The notes: a model not told the origin generated them from the sequence alone. Positions 50,429 through 59,167 are shown, numbered from the stretch's first letter. The stretch is 64,000 bases of DNA from an uncultured Oscillospiraceae bacterium (GCA_934636305.1 CAKUAM010000001.1:1-64000); one strand, 5' to 3'. Translations and numbers: made by a program.

Positions 50429-51679
50429 ATGAAAGAAAAGAAGAAGCTAAGCCTCGGCGGATGGATCATGATTGGTCTGGCTGCCGGTATCGCAGTTGGC
50501 GCGGTTTTCTGGGCGGCCATGGGTGCGGAGAACGCCAGCAATTTCACCGCCAGCTACATCAAGCCCTTCGGCGATATCTTCGTCAATCTGCTCAAGTTTA
50601 TCGTGGTTCCTCTGGTGCTCTGTTCCATCATGGACGGCATGTTCTCGCTGGGCGACATCAGCAAGGTCGGCAAGATCGGCTGGAAAACCGTCGTTTACTT
50701 CCTCGCCACCACGGCAATCGCCTGCATCATCGGCCTGGCCGTCGCCAATATTTTCAAGGGCAGCTTCCCGGTTCTGACGCTGGCAGAGGACGCCGCGTAC
50801 GAAGCTAAAGAAAGCGACATCATCACCACCATCAAGAATATTTTCCCGTCGAACCTTGTGCAGCCGCTGCTTGACGCATCGATGCTGCAGATCATCGTTG
50901 TTGCTATTGCTTTCGGCTGCGGCGTGCTGGTCGTGGGTGAAAAGGCCAAGCCCTTTGCTTCCTTCATCACCTCTGCAAACGAAGTCACGCAGACCGTCAT
51001 GAGCTTTATCCTGAAGGTTTCTCCCATCGGCGTGTTCTGCCTCATGACCTGGGTTGTCGCCGCACAGGGCCCGAAGATTCTGGGCTCGCTCGGTCTGGTT
51101 CTCCTCGCCGCATACATCGGCTATATCATCCACGTTGTCCTGGTCTACAGCCTGTCTGTCAAAGCCTTTGCTGGCATGAGCCCGCTGAAGTTCTTCAAGG
51201 GCATTCTCCCGGCAGCTGTGTTTGCCTTCACGTCGACCTCCTCTGTGGCTTCGCTGCCGGTTTCCAAGGAGTGCTGCGATGAGATGGGCGTGGACAGCGA
51301 TATTTCCTCGTTCGTCCTGCCGCTCGGCGCCACCATCAACATGGACGGCACCGCCATCTATCAGTGTGTTGCCGCTATCTTCCTTGCCAAGTGCATCGGC
51401 ATGGAGCTGACCTTTGCGCAGATGATTACCATCGTTGTCACCGCAACGCTCGCCTCCATCGGCACCGCCGGTACCTCCGGCGCCGGCATGATCATGCTGG
51501 CAATGGTTCTTGAGGCTGTCGGTATTCCGACCACATACATCGGCATCATCTACGGCATCGACCGTCTGTTTGACATGGGCCGTACCTCTCTGAACGTCAT
51601 TGGCGACGCCTCCTGCGCAGTCTGCGTCAACCACTGGGAAAACAAAGCAGGCAAGGCTCCTGCCAAGGCAGCAAAGTAA
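50429..51679 (+). CDS. Dicarboxylate/amino acid:cation symporter (DAACS family)
   Basis: 416 aa with eight membrane helices and two re-entrant loops. KFIVVPLVLCSIMDGMFSLGD near 53, the serine-rich loop FTSTSSVASLPVSKE near 268, NMDGTAIYQ near 304, and DRLFDMGRTSLNVIGD near 380 are conserved GltP/DctA/SstT positions that bind Na and substrate. Takes up glutamate, aspartate, or C4-dicarboxylates. Uptake of aspartate or fumarate could feed the succinate pathway. Confidence 0.88.
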   Translation: MKEKKKLSLGGWIMIGLAAGIAVGAVFWAAMGAENASNFTASYIKPFGDIFVNLLKFIVVPLVLCSIMDGMFSLGDISKVGKIGWKTVVYFLATTAIACIIGLAVANIFKGSFPVLTLAEDAAYEAKESDIITTIKNIFPSNLVQPLLDASMLQIIVVAIAFGCGVLVVGEKAKPFASFITSANEVTQTVMSFILKVSPIGVFCLMTWVVAAQGPKILGSLGLVLLAAYIGYIIHVVLVYSLSVKAFAGMSPLKFFKGILPAAVFAFTSTSSVASLPVSKECCDEMGVDSDISSFVLPLGATINMDGTAIYQCVAAIFLAKCIGMELTFAQMITIVVTATLASIGTAGTSGAGMIMLAMVLEAVGIPTTYIGIIYGIDRLFDMGRTSLNVIGDASCAVCVNHWENKAGKAPAKAAK

Positions 51680-51696
51680 TTCCTGAACATTTCTGC

Positions 51697-51724
51697 AAAA
51701 GCCCGCCGACATGGCGGGCTTTTG
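51697..51724 (+). terminator. Terminator after the symporter gene
   Basis: AAAAGCCCGCC (51697-51707), loop GACAT, GGCGGGCTTTT. Confidence 0.85.
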
Positions 51725-51737
51725 TTCTGTTTTTCTC

Positions 51738-51766
51738 TTGCCCCCGACGCTGTTGCGCAGTATACT
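51738..51766 (+). promoter_or_regulatory. Promoter of the CDF transporter gene
   Basis: TTGCCC (51738-51743), 17-bp spacer, TATACT (51761-51766). Confidence 0.55.
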
Positions 51767-51799
51767 ATGGAGTAATGCTATCTGAAAGAAGGAGACGCC

Positions 51800-52987
51800 A
51801 TGACAGAGCTTCTGCTACGCCTGTTTGTGAAAAACCACACAAACGTCAAAGATCCCGGTGTCCGCACGGCCTATGGAAAGCTGGCCGGCGCGGTCGGGAT
51901 CCTCTGCAATCTTCTGCTGTTTGCCGGAAAGCTGCTGGTCGGCACGCTCTCCGGCAGCGTCTCTGTCACCGCCGACGCCGTCAATAACCTTTCTGACGCC
52001 TCAAGCTCTGTCGTAACGCTCATCGGCTTCAAGCTTGCTTCGCGTCCGGCAGACGCGGAGCATCCCTATGGCCACGCACGCATGGAATATCTGTCCGGAC
52101 TGGCTGTAGCGGCTATGATTCTCGTCATCGGCGTGGAGCTGGTCAAAAGCTCCTTTGATAAAATTATGCATCCGTCGCCCGTCGATTTTTCGCCGGTTAT
52201 CGTGATTGTTCTTGTCGCCTCCATTCTTCTGAAGCTCTGGATGGCGCTGTTCAACCGCAGGCTCGGCCAAAAAATTGACTCTGCCGCGCTCTGCGCCACC
52301 GCAGCCGACAGCCGCAATGACGTCATTGCCACGCTGGCTGTGCTTGCCGCCTGCATCATCGGCCGGCTGACAGGGCTGATGGTTGACGGCTATATGGGCC
52401 TTCTTGTCGCACTTTTCATCATCTGGTCCGGCATCGGCATTGCCAAGGATACCATTGACCCGCTGCTTGGAAAAGCGCCGGATGAGGCTCTGGTGCATGC
52501 CATTGCCGATACGCTGACGTCGCACGTAAATATTCTCGGCATTCATGACCTGATTGTCCACGATTATGGCCCGGGCCGCCGCTTTGCCAGCGTACACGCG
52601 GAGATTGACCACCGCATGGACCCGCTCATTGCGCACGAGCTGATCGACGAAATTGAGCGCCAGGTCGCACGGGAGCTGCACGTGGAGCTTGTGATCCACT
52701 ATGACCCGATCGTCATTGACGACCCGGAGGTCACCCATGTGCGGCAGCGTCTGGTGGACATCATCCACGCCATAGACCCGCGCCTTTCTATCCACGATTT
52801 CCGCATGGTGAGCGGCCCGCATCATGCCAACGTAATCTTTGATATGGTTGTCCCGCCGGATCTGGCAGGGAAAGAGGATACCCTGTGCCAGACCATTGAG
52901 ACGCAGCTGGCGGATAGCCGGAAAACCTATCACGCAATCATCACCTTTGATACCGCGGCCTTCAACGAGGTAACAACCGGCGACTGA
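51800..52987 (+). CDS. Cation diffusion facilitator (divalent metal efflux)
   Basis: 395 aa. Six membrane helices with metal-site motifs DAVNNLSDASSSVV (about 55-68, first Asp pair), HPYGHARMEYLSG (about 87-99) and DSRNDVIAT (about 169-177, second pair). Cytoplasmic ferredoxin-like domain from about 215, and about 110 further C-terminal residues, longer than typical CDFs. Such proteins export Zn, Mn, Fe or Co. SD AAGGAGA. Confidence 0.88.
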   Translation: MTELLLRLFVKNHTNVKDPGVRTAYGKLAGAVGILCNLLLFAGKLLVGTLSGSVSVTADAVNNLSDASSSVVTLIGFKLASRPADAEHPYGHARMEYLSGLAVAAMILVIGVELVKSSFDKIMHPSPVDFSPVIVIVLVASILLKLWMALFNRRLGQKIDSAALCATAADSRNDVIATLAVLAACIIGRLTGLMVDGYMGLLVALFIIWSGIGIAKDTIDPLLGKAPDEALVHAIADTLTSHVNILGIHDLIVHDYGPGRRFASVHAEIDHRMDPLIAHELIDEIERQVARELHVELVIHYDPIVIDDPEVTHVRQRLVDIIHAIDPRLSIHDFRMVSGPHHANVIFDMVVPPDLAGKEDTLCQTIETQLADSRKTYHAIITFDTAAFNEVTTGD

Positions 52988-53908
52988 TTACCAGGTCAGC
53001 GCCGCTGTGAAAATTCCGAGTGTCCGTGCATAAATTTCATCCAGCTGGGCCGGCGGGAGGGGATTTTCCCCGCTGCCAACCTCAATGGTAAACGCTGGCC
53101 GGCGGAACCGCTGCAAAAACCAATCCTTGAAGCCTGCATTCGCCGATTCCGGCGGAACCGGCTCCAGCGCATAGCCGGATGCTGCGGCAAAGGCGGCGCC
53201 AAGCTCTGCCGCGCCATCCGGCGCAGATTCCCCCGGCCCGGGATAGATCACCTCGCCCTGCGCATGCAGCGCAAGCATCAGATCCGGGTGGATACAACTG
53301 GTAAAGGCAGCAAGAGCCGCCGTCTCCGGCTGATCGAGCGGCGAAAAGCCAGCAAAATCCCGTGGAGCTGGGCCATCCACGCCCCGCTCCTTTTTAATGC
53401 ACCGGGCCAGGTCCCATCGCGCGGGATAATTAAGATTCAGATCCACGCCGCGCAGATTGGCCTTCCAGCCCAGCGGAAACGGCACATCCGGATAACCGGC
53501 CGCAATCTGTGCGGCGGCGCGGTACTCCGCCGTATCCGGCCCGCAGCCCCCCGCCGCAAGATCCGCGCCATCCGGGTTGACCAGCGGCACCAGATACAGC
53601 ATACTGCCGGAAAACAGCGTCCGCGCCGGAATCCCGCCAAGCGTCCCGCCTGTGCGCAGCGCCTGGCAATACGCAAACAGCAGCCGCCACAAAAGCGCCG
53701 ATGTAATCGCTTCATTTGCATGGTGCCCCGCCGTTATCAGCACCTTGCGCGGCCCGCCGCCCAGCTGCAGCGCCGCCACAGAGCGGCCAAAGGCCGTGCG
53801 GGTAAGCGTCCTGGCATACACAAACGGATATCGCTGCCGCAGCTGCGCAAGCAGCTGCTCCTGCCGCGCAGACGTAAAAAACTCCTGCTTTTCAATCACT
53901 CCCTGCAT
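52988..53908 (-). CDS. M14-family zinc carboxypeptidase
   Basis: 306 aa. Zn ligands in ITAGHHANE (HxxE near 60-65) and a later His (LALHAQGEVIY near 213); NPDG near 112, DLNLNYP near 155, and catalytic Glu in FTIEVGSGENP near 276. It resembles gamma-D-glutamyl-diamino-acid peptidases that trim peptidoglycan peptides. No signal peptide, so it may recycle muropeptides in the cytoplasm. Its SD (GGAGGGTG) is part of a terminator hairpin (53909-53944). Confidence 0.85.
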   Translation of the reverse strand: MQGVIEKQEFFTSARQEQLLAQLRQRYPFVYARTLTRTAFGRSVAALQLGGGPRKVLITAGHHANEAITSALLWRLLFAYCQALRTGGTLGGIPARTLFSGSMLYLVPLVNPDGADLAAGGCGPDTAEYRAAAQIAAGYPDVPFPLGWKANLRGVDLNLNYPARWDLARCIKKERGVDGPAPRDFAGFSPLDQPETAALAAFTSCIHPDLMLALHAQGEVIYPGPGESAPDGAAELGAAFAAASGYALEPVPPESANAGFKDWFLQRFRRPAFTIEVGSGENPLPPAQLDEIYARTLGIFTAALTW

Positions 53909-53944
53909 AAAAACACCCTCCGGTAATATCTATGCCGGAGGGTG
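53909..53944 (-). terminator. Terminator hairpin carrying the SD of the M14 gene
   Basis: On the minus strand: CACCCTCCGG (53944-53935), 11-nt loop, CCGGAGGGTG (53923-53914), then TTTTT and the ATG of the M14 gene. The 3' arm is the SD. The same device occurs at rsmA. Confidence 0.75.
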
Positions 53945-53965
53945 CTTCCATATTCCTGAAACTTT

Positions 53966-55354
53966 TTAATTCTTTTCGAAGAAAACCTTCATGCCCTTAT
54001 AGGTCATATAGCAGTCGAGCTTTCCAACAACCTCAAACGGCGCATGCATGGACAAAACCGGCACGCCCGCGTCGAGCGTATCAATGTTGCGCTTGGCCAT
54101 GTACTTTGCAACCGTTCCGCCGCCGCCGGCATCCGTTTTGCCGAGCTCGGCCATCTGCCACATGACGCCGTTTTCATTGTACAGTCTGCGGATCCGGCCA
54201 ACGACCTCCGCCGAGGCGTCGGATGCGCCGCCCTTGCCGCCGGAGCCGGTATATTTGCACAGGCCGATGCCATAGTTCAGGTAAGAGGCGTTGCGCCGCT
54301 CATAGACCTCGGAGAAGTTCGGGTCATACGCCGCTGTAACGTCTGCGGACATGCAGAAGGAATTTGCCAGGCAGTCAACCAGCTTGACATTCTGTACGCG
54401 GCAGAGCGTATCCATAAAGTGCTCAAAAGCCTCCGACTGCATACCGGAAACGCCCTCCGAGCCGATCTCCTCTTTATCTGCAAAGATGCAGACCGCCGTT
54501 CTCTCCGGCGCGTCCAGCTCGAGAATTGCCGCAAGTTCTGCATACGCGCATACGCGATCGTCATGACCGTATGCGCCGATCATGCTGCGGTCAAAGCCGA
54601 TATCCCGGGCGTTTGCTGCCGGGACGGCTTCCAGCTCAGCAGAGATGAAGTCCTCCTCCACCATGCCGTACTTCTCGTGCAAGATCCGCATAACAGCCAG
54701 CTTCACGCGGTCAGAGCCATCATCATCGGGCTCCGGGCGGCTGCCGATCAGAATATTCAGACTCTCAGAGGGAATGGCCTCATTGAGCGGCTTTTTGCCC
54801 TGCTCGCGTCCCAGATGCGGCAGCAGATCGTTGATTACAAACTGCGGGTCACCGGGGTCAGCACCGATTTTCACAAAGATCTCGCTGCCGTCCGCACGGA
54901 CGACCTTGCCGTGCAGCTCCAGCGGAACCGTCACCCACTGATATTTGCGGATCCCGCCATAGTGGTGCGTCTTAATATAGGCCAGCTCCGCATCCTCATA
55001 GAGAGGATTGGGCTTGAAGTCCAGCCGCGGCGCATCCGTATGGGCCGCGCCGATGTTCGCGCCCTCGCTCAGCGGCTTCTGGCCGATCACTACCAGCATG
55101 ATGGATTTGCCGCGGTTGACTGCATACAGCTTGTCGCCGGGCTTCGGCGCCATGCCGGCCTTCAGCTCATGGAAGCCATGCTTCTTTGCCAGTGCGACCG
55201 CCGAGACGACGCATTCACGTTCTGTCTTGGAAACGTCAAGGAAGGATTTGTACGCCTCGCAGTACGCCTCCATCGCCGCCTCGTCGTCCTTGCTGAGCCT
55301 GTCATAGCCGTTTTTCGGCTGGTAGAGCAGTGCCTCGCGTTCTTGCTTTGTCAT
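53966..55354 (-). CDS. M18-family aminopeptidase (internal start within the coaE frame)
   Basis: 462 aa from MTKQEREALLYQPKNGYDRL, the normal N-terminus and length for clostridial M18 enzymes. AAAGGAG lies 8 nt before this ATG. Metal ligands: AAHTDAPRLDFKP near 95, DKEEIGSEGVSGMQS near 290 and SMHAPFEVVGKLD near 440. A cytosolic dodecameric zinc aminopeptidase in the family. Likely the main product of this half of the ORF. Confidence 0.85.
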   Translation of the reverse strand: MTKQEREALLYQPKNGYDRLSKDDEAAMEAYCEAYKSFLDVSKTERECVVSAVALAKKHGFHELKAGMAPKPGDKLYAVNRGKSIMLVVIGQKPLSEGANIGAAHTDAPRLDFKPNPLYEDAELAYIKTHHYGGIRKYQWVTVPLELHGKVVRADGSEIFVKIGADPGDPQFVINDLLPHLGREQGKKPLNEAIPSESLNILIGSRPEPDDDGSDRVKLAVMRILHEKYGMVEEDFISAELEAVPAANARDIGFDRSMIGAYGHDDRVCAYAELAAILELDAPERTAVCIFADKEEIGSEGVSGMQSEAFEHFMDTLCRVQNVKLVDCLANSFCMSADVTAAYDPNFSEVYERRNASYLNYGIGLCKYTGSGGKGGASDASAEVVGRIRRLYNENGVMWQMAELGKTDAGGGGTVAKYMAKRNIDTLDAGVPVLSMHAPFEVVGKLDCYMTYKGMKVFFEKN

Positions 55355-55966
55355 GGGAGATACTCCTTTCAGAATTGTGTTCAGATATTGGTCTGCCGCG
55401 CGCGCAAATTCCTCGCGCGTCCCGGCATTTTGTAAAATTATTCCGCAGTGCGTCCGGTAAAATGCATCCGGCTTCTGCGCGTCCACGCGCAACGCAGCAT
55501 ATTGCTCCGTCAGCCCATCGCGCGCCATGATGCGCCGAATGCGTGTCTGGCGGTCTGCCAGCACGCCCACCGTTTCCTCGCACAGCCCGGCAAGCCCGGA
55601 TTCAAACAGGTTAATGGCGTCAATGGCAAAAAGCGCAGCCCCATCTGCCTGCGCGCGGCCGAGCCTTGCGCGCACGGCGTTGCCGATATGGAAAAAGACA
55701 ATCTCGTTGAGCTGCGCCATGCGCGCCGCGCTGCCGAAAACGAGCGTGCCAAGTTTTTTCCGCAGCAGGCTGCCGGACTCGTCAAAGGCTGTAGGGAAGG
55801 CCGTCTGCAGCTCCTGCCGCAGCGCTGCGCCCTCCTCGCTCGCCAGAAGCTCGTAATACAGGGCGTCACAGTCGATCACGGTTCCGCCGCGCCGGCGGAT
55901 CGTCTCCAGAAGCGTTGTTTTTCCGCAGCCGGTTGGGCCGGTTACGCCGATGATAAACGGCTTCAT
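53966..55966 (-). CDS. coaE: Dephospho-CoA kinase in-frame with M18 aminopeptidase (no stop between)
   Basis: 666 codons open. Residues 1 to about 200 are CoaE: P-loop IIGVTGPTGCGKTTLLE at 5-21, DCDALYYELL near 33, FAIDAINLFESG near 113 and RIRRIMARDGLTEQYAALR near 142. CoaE phosphorylates dephospho-CoA in the last step of CoA synthesis. No stop codon follows; the frame enters the M18 aminopeptidase at Met205, which has its own SD. Either a fusion protein is made, or ribosomes finishing CoaE produce a fused product while independent starts give the peptidase alone. Start overlaps the tsaC stop (ATGA). Confidence 0.8.
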   Translation of the reverse strand: MKPFIIGVTGPTGCGKTTLLETIRRRGGTVIDCDALYYELLASEEGAALRQELQTAFPTAFDESGSLLRKKLGTLVFGSAARMAQLNEIVFFHIGNAVRARLGRAQADGAALFAIDAINLFESGLAGLCEETVGVLADRQTRIRRIMARDGLTEQYAALRVDAQKPDAFYRTHCGIILQNAGTREEFARAADQYLNTILKGVSPMTKQEREALLYQPKNGYDRLSKDDEAAMEAYCEAYKSFLDVSKTERECVVSAVALAKKHGFHELKAGMAPKPGDKLYAVNRGKSIMLVVIGQKPLSEGANIGAAHTDAPRLDFKPNPLYEDAELAYIKTHHYGGIRKYQWVTVPLELHGKVVRADGSEIFVKIGADPGDPQFVINDLLPHLGREQGKKPLNEAIPSESLNILIGSRPEPDDDGSDRVKLAVMRILHEKYGMVEEDFISAELEAVPAANARDIGFDRSMIGAYGHDDRVCAYAELAAILELDAPERTAVCIFADKEEIGSEGVSGMQSEAFEHFMDTLCRVQNVKLVDCLANSFCMSADVTAAYDPNFSEVYERRNASYLNYGIGLCKYTGSGGKGGASDASAEVVGRIRRLYNENGVMWQMAELGKTDAGGGGTVAKYMAKRNIDTLDAGVPVLSMHAPFEVVGKLDCYMTYKGMKVFFEKN

Positions 55967-56985
55967 AGCTCAATCACGTGGAACCCGGCAGCTTTCTTGA
56001 GCCGGTTCGCCACCGCGAGGCCAAGCCCCGCCGGATCCGGACACTGCGCATAGATGGCTGACACCGCCTCATGGTCAAACTCGCGCAGCGCGTCAAACAC
56101 GCGCCTGGCCTGCTCCGGCTTGTCCGCTGCCGGGCCCAGATCATGGATGCTGCAGCCATGGAACAGCCCCGTAAACTCGGAAAAGCAGATCACGCCCGCG
56201 CCCGCCGGCAGATGCTCGCGGATATACTGCGCCGTGACCGCCGGATCTCCCGTCACAACCGTCACCGGAGCCTTGGGTGCGTAATGACGGTATTTCATCC
56301 CCGGTGCCTTGGGCCGCTCCCCGTCCTTTAACAGGGAAACGACCGCCTTGTCCACGTCCACCGGCCCCAGAACTTCCTCCAGAGCCTCCAGCGGCAGTCC
56401 GCCCGGCCGCAGAAGGCGCGGCGGCCGGCAGGTCAGGTCAATAATCGTCGATTCCACACCGACCGAGCACGCTCCGCCGTCAAACATCCCCTCAATTTTT
56501 CCGTCCATGTCCTCAATCATATCCGCGATACACGTTGGGCTGGGCCGCCCGGAGGTGTTGCCGGAGGGTGCCGCAATGGGCACATCCGCCGCCGCAATGA
56601 CCGCGCGCGTAATGGGGTGATCCGGGCAGCGGACACCAACCGTTTCCAGTCCGCCTGTCGTGCGCAGCGGAACAATGGGCTTTCTCGGCAGGATCATGGT
56701 CAGAGGCCCCGGCCAGAAGCGCGCAGCCAGGACATGCGCCTCCGGCGGCACCTGCTCGCAGTAACGCTCCAGCCAGGATGCCTCCGGCACATGGATGATG
56801 AGCGGATTATCCTGTGGGCGGCCCTTCGCCTCAAAAATGCGCAGAACCGCCTGCTCATTGAGCGCATCCGCACCGAGGCCGTAGACCGTCTCCGTCGGGA
56901 TGGCCAGAAGGCCGCCGCTGCGGATGATCTGCGCCGCCGCCGCAATATTCTCTTTTGTAGGTTCTCTGAAATACACGGTTTGCAC
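55963..56985 (-). CDS. tsaC: L-threonylcarbamoyladenylate synthase (Sua5/TsaC)
   Basis: 340 aa from a GTG start at 56985 with GAGGG 8 nt upstream; no ATG fits. The YrdC domain (1-200) has IPTETVYGLGADA near 30, KGRPQDNPLIIHV near 53 and AAPSGNTSGRPSPT near 140; the Sua5 C-terminal domain follows (PGMKYRHYAPKAPV near 232). Makes the threonylcarbamoyl-AMP used for t6A37 in tRNAs. 13 bp after prfA, the common prfA-tsaC pairing. Confidence 0.9.
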   Translation of the reverse strand: MQTVYFREPTKENIAAAAQIIRSGGLLAIPTETVYGLGADALNEQAVLRIFEAKGRPQDNPLIIHVPEASWLERYCEQVPPEAHVLAARFWPGPLTMILPRKPIVPLRTTGGLETVGVRCPDHPITRAVIAAADVPIAAPSGNTSGRPSPTCIADMIEDMDGKIEGMFDGGACSVGVESTIIDLTCRPPRLLRPGGLPLEALEEVLGPVDVDKAVVSLLKDGERPKAPGMKYRHYAPKAPVTVVTGDPAVTAQYIREHLPAGAGVICFSEFTGLFHGCSIHDLGPAADKPEQARRVFDALREFDHEAVSAIYAQCPDPAGLGLAVANRLKKAAGFHVIEL

Positions 56986-56998
56986 TTGCGATTCCCTC

Positions 56999-58072
56999 TT
57001 ATTCCTGATTGCTGCTCTGCAGCTTCTCCGCCTGGTCGGCGGTGACGAGCGCATCGATCAGCTCGTCGAGCGCGCCGTCCATAATACTGTCAATTTTATA
57101 AAGCGTCAGACCGATACGGTGATCCGTCACACGCCCCTGCGGGAAATTATAGGTGCGGATACGCTCATTGCGCATGCCGGTGCCGACCTGGCTGCGCCGC
57201 TCCGACGTGATGGCGGAGGTGATACGCTCCTGCTCAATCTGATAGAGCTTGGAGGCCAGCATCTGCATGCACTTTTCGCGGTTCTGCACCTGGCTGCGCT
57301 CCTCCTGGCACGCCACGACAATGCCGGACGGCCTGTGAATCAACCGCACCGCAGAGGACGTCTTGTTGATATGCTGGCCGCCTGCACCGGACGAGCGGTA
57401 GACCTGCATTTCAATATCCTCCGGGCGGATATCCACCTCGGCCTGCTCCATTTCCGGCAGCACCGCAACGGTCGCCGTGGAGGTATGCACGCGGCCGCCG
57501 GATTCTGTCTCCGGTACCCGCTGCACCCGGTGCACCCCGGATTCAAATTTGAGTCTTGAATATGCTCCGGCGCCCTGGATTTCAAAATCCGCCTCCTTGA
57601 CGCCGCCAAGCTCCGTTTCGTTGTAGTTAAGCAGCGTCACCGCCCAATGCCTGGACTCGGCGTACATCGTATACATCCGATAGAGGCTGTGTGCAAAAAG
57701 TGCGCTTTCCTCACCGCCGACGCCGCCCCGGATCTCCATAATGACGCTTTTATCGTCGTTCGGGTCACGCGGCAGCAGCAGAATCTTGAGCTCCTGCTCC
57801 AGCTGCTCGAGCTTTTTCTTGTTCTGTGTAAATTCCTCCTGGCAAAGCGCCTTCATCTCCGGCTCCAGCCCATCAGAGAGCATGGCGCTCAGATCCTCCT
57901 GTTCGGCAAGCGTCTTGTTGTAGCTGCGGTAAGCCGTGATAATGGGCTCCAGCTGCCGCTGCTCCTTCAAAAGCTGCGTGGCTGCCTTGGGATCATTAAA
58001 AAAATCCGGCTGGGCCGCACGCTCGGCCATTTCCAGATACCGCGCCTCAACCAGCTTCAGTTTCTCCAGCAT
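56999..58072 (-). CDS. prfA: Peptide chain release factor 1
   Basis: 357 aa. Start MLEKLKLVEARYLE with GAGGA upstream. The GGQ motif sits in YRSSGAGGQHINKTSSAVRL near 230; codon-recognition loop region about 185. The RF1 C-terminus GLTLYKIDSIMDGALDELIDAL is intact. Reads UAA/UAG. First gene of prfA-tsaC-coaE/M18. Confidence 0.93.
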   Translation of the reverse strand: MLEKLKLVEARYLEMAERAAQPDFFNDPKAATQLLKEQRQLEPIITAYRSYNKTLAEQEDLSAMLSDGLEPEMKALCQEEFTQNKKKLEQLEQELKILLLPRDPNDDKSVIMEIRGGVGGEESALFAHSLYRMYTMYAESRHWAVTLLNYNETELGGVKEADFEIQGAGAYSRLKFESGVHRVQRVPETESGGRVHTSTATVAVLPEMEQAEVDIRPEDIEMQVYRSSGAGGQHINKTSSAVRLIHRPSGIVVACQEERSQVQNREKCMQMLASKLYQIEQERITSAITSERRSQVGTGMRNERIRTYNFPQGRVTDHRIGLTLYKIDSIMDGALDELIDALVTADQAEKLQSSNQE

Positions 58073-58110
58073 ACAATTCCTCACATCGTTTTCTCGTTTG
58101 TTTTCAGCGT

Positions 58111-58299
58111 CCGTTGACAGGGCATACGCGCTTGTCAACGGGACTGCCCCACCGTCCGGCAAGTCCGTCGGAGTTTTTCACGGAGGATAAACGGCGGATG
58201 GCAAGGCAGGCGAGGCAGGCGGGCTGTCGCCCACGGGCAAGGACAACGATGTTAGCTGCTGTTTTGCCCCGTGAAAAACCGTACATGCTCTTGTCATCT
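58111..58299 (-). other. Long structured prfA leader with a 60-codon open frame
   Basis: About 230 nt lie between the prfA promoter and its ATG. They contain a 9-bp hairpin CCGTTGACA/TGTCAACGG (58111-58141) and a long-range inverted repeat GTTTTTCACGG/CCGTGAAAAAC (58173-58183 and 58269-58279). A minus frame from an ATG at 58288 encodes a basic Cys-containing peptide, and a plus frame of 54 codons from 58198 is also open. I recognise neither peptide nor a known riboswitch. Confidence 0.4.
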
Positions 58300-58305
58300 A
58301 ACGTT

Positions 58306-58334
58306 ATCATACTCGATTTTAACGGCAACGTCAA
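58306..58334 (-). promoter_or_regulatory. Promoter of the prfA operon
   Basis: Minus strand: TTGACG (58334-58329), 17-bp spacer, TATGAT (58311-58306). Confidence 0.7.
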
Positions 58335-58389
58335 ATATCCGTGCAAGTTTCGCGCATACTAAAAAAAGATTTCTGAAAGGAGCGGCGCC

Positions 58390-59082
58390 ATGAAACGATT
58401 TTTTTGCCTGCTCGCCGCGCTGGCGCTGCTTGCACAGCCAGCGCGGGCATCCGACACCCCAAAGCGCTATGTTGCGCTGACATTTGACGATGGGCCATCC
58501 GGTGAGCTGACGGAGGCGCTTCTGGATGGCCTTGCTGCCCGGCAGGTCCCAGCGACATTTTTTGTCTGCGGCTACCGCATCCGGCAGTTTCCCGACACGC
58601 TCTGCCGCATCGCGTCGGAGGGGCACGAGATTGGTCTGCACAGCTGCTGCCATGATTATATGCAGCATATGGACTATGATACCGCACAGCAGGATCTGAC
58701 CGAGTGCATGCAGGCTGTGTCCGAGTGCTGTGGTGTGCGGCCCCGGCTGTTCCGGCCGCCCGGCGGCCTCTACAGCCAGACGCTGCTGCAGGCCGCACGC
58801 GATCTGGAGCTGTCCGTTATTCTGTGGTCCGTTGACCCGTGCGACTGGAACCCGGAGGCATGGGACGGTGTTCTGACGGTCATTGTCTCCGACACACACG
58901 ACGGCAGCATCATCCTGATGCACGATCTGTCCATGCATTCGGTGCACTGCGCGCTGGAGGCAGTTGACCGTCTGCAGGCGCAGGGATACGCATTTTGTAC
59001 CGTGTCGGAGCTTGCCGCGCTGCGCGGCCAGGCGCTTGCCGCCGGAGAGATCTATACCTGCTTTCCACGCTCGGACAGTTGA
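58390..59082 (+). CDS. Secreted polysaccharide deacetylase (NodB domain)
   Basis: 230 aa. Signal peptide 1-20 (MKRFFCLLAALALLAQPARA). NodB motifs: TFDDGP near 33, HSCCHDY near 85 (HxxxH zinc site), RPPGG near 120, VDPCDWN near 145 and ILMHDLS near 178. Probably removes N-acetyl groups from peptidoglycan or another exported glycan, as PdaA/PdaC types do; an active-site His is kept. SD AAAGGAG. Confidence 0.87.
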   Translation: MKRFFCLLAALALLAQPARASDTPKRYVALTFDDGPSGELTEALLDGLAARQVPATFFVCGYRIRQFPDTLCRIASEGHEIGLHSCCHDYMQHMDYDTAQQDLTECMQAVSECCGVRPRLFRPPGGLYSQTLLQAARDLELSVILWSVDPCDWNPEAWDGVLTVIVSDTHDGSIILMHDLSMHSVHCALEAVDRLQAQGYAFCTVSELAALRGQALAAGEIYTCFPRSDS

Positions 59083-59120
59083 CGCGGACGCTGTGTGCGG
59101 GTAAAATAAAGAAAAGCTTA

Positions 59121-59150
59121 GCCTCCGCACCGCCTGGGCCGTGCGGAGGC
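59121..59150. terminator. Hairpin between the deacetylase and fthC genes
   Basis: GCCTCCGCAC (59121-59130) and its complement (59141-59150) with a 10-nt loop. No T-tract on the plus strand; on the minus strand it is followed by a T-rich stretch. Function uncertain. Confidence 0.4.
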
Positions 59151-59167
59151 GGAAATGAGGCATACAT

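Noticed and set aside
58198-58362. 54-codon plus-strand gene ahead of the deacetylase
   Set aside because: It has a GGAGG 11 nt upstream but an Arg/Ala-rich, unfamiliar product and overlaps the prfA promoter and leader; kept only as a note in the leader finding.
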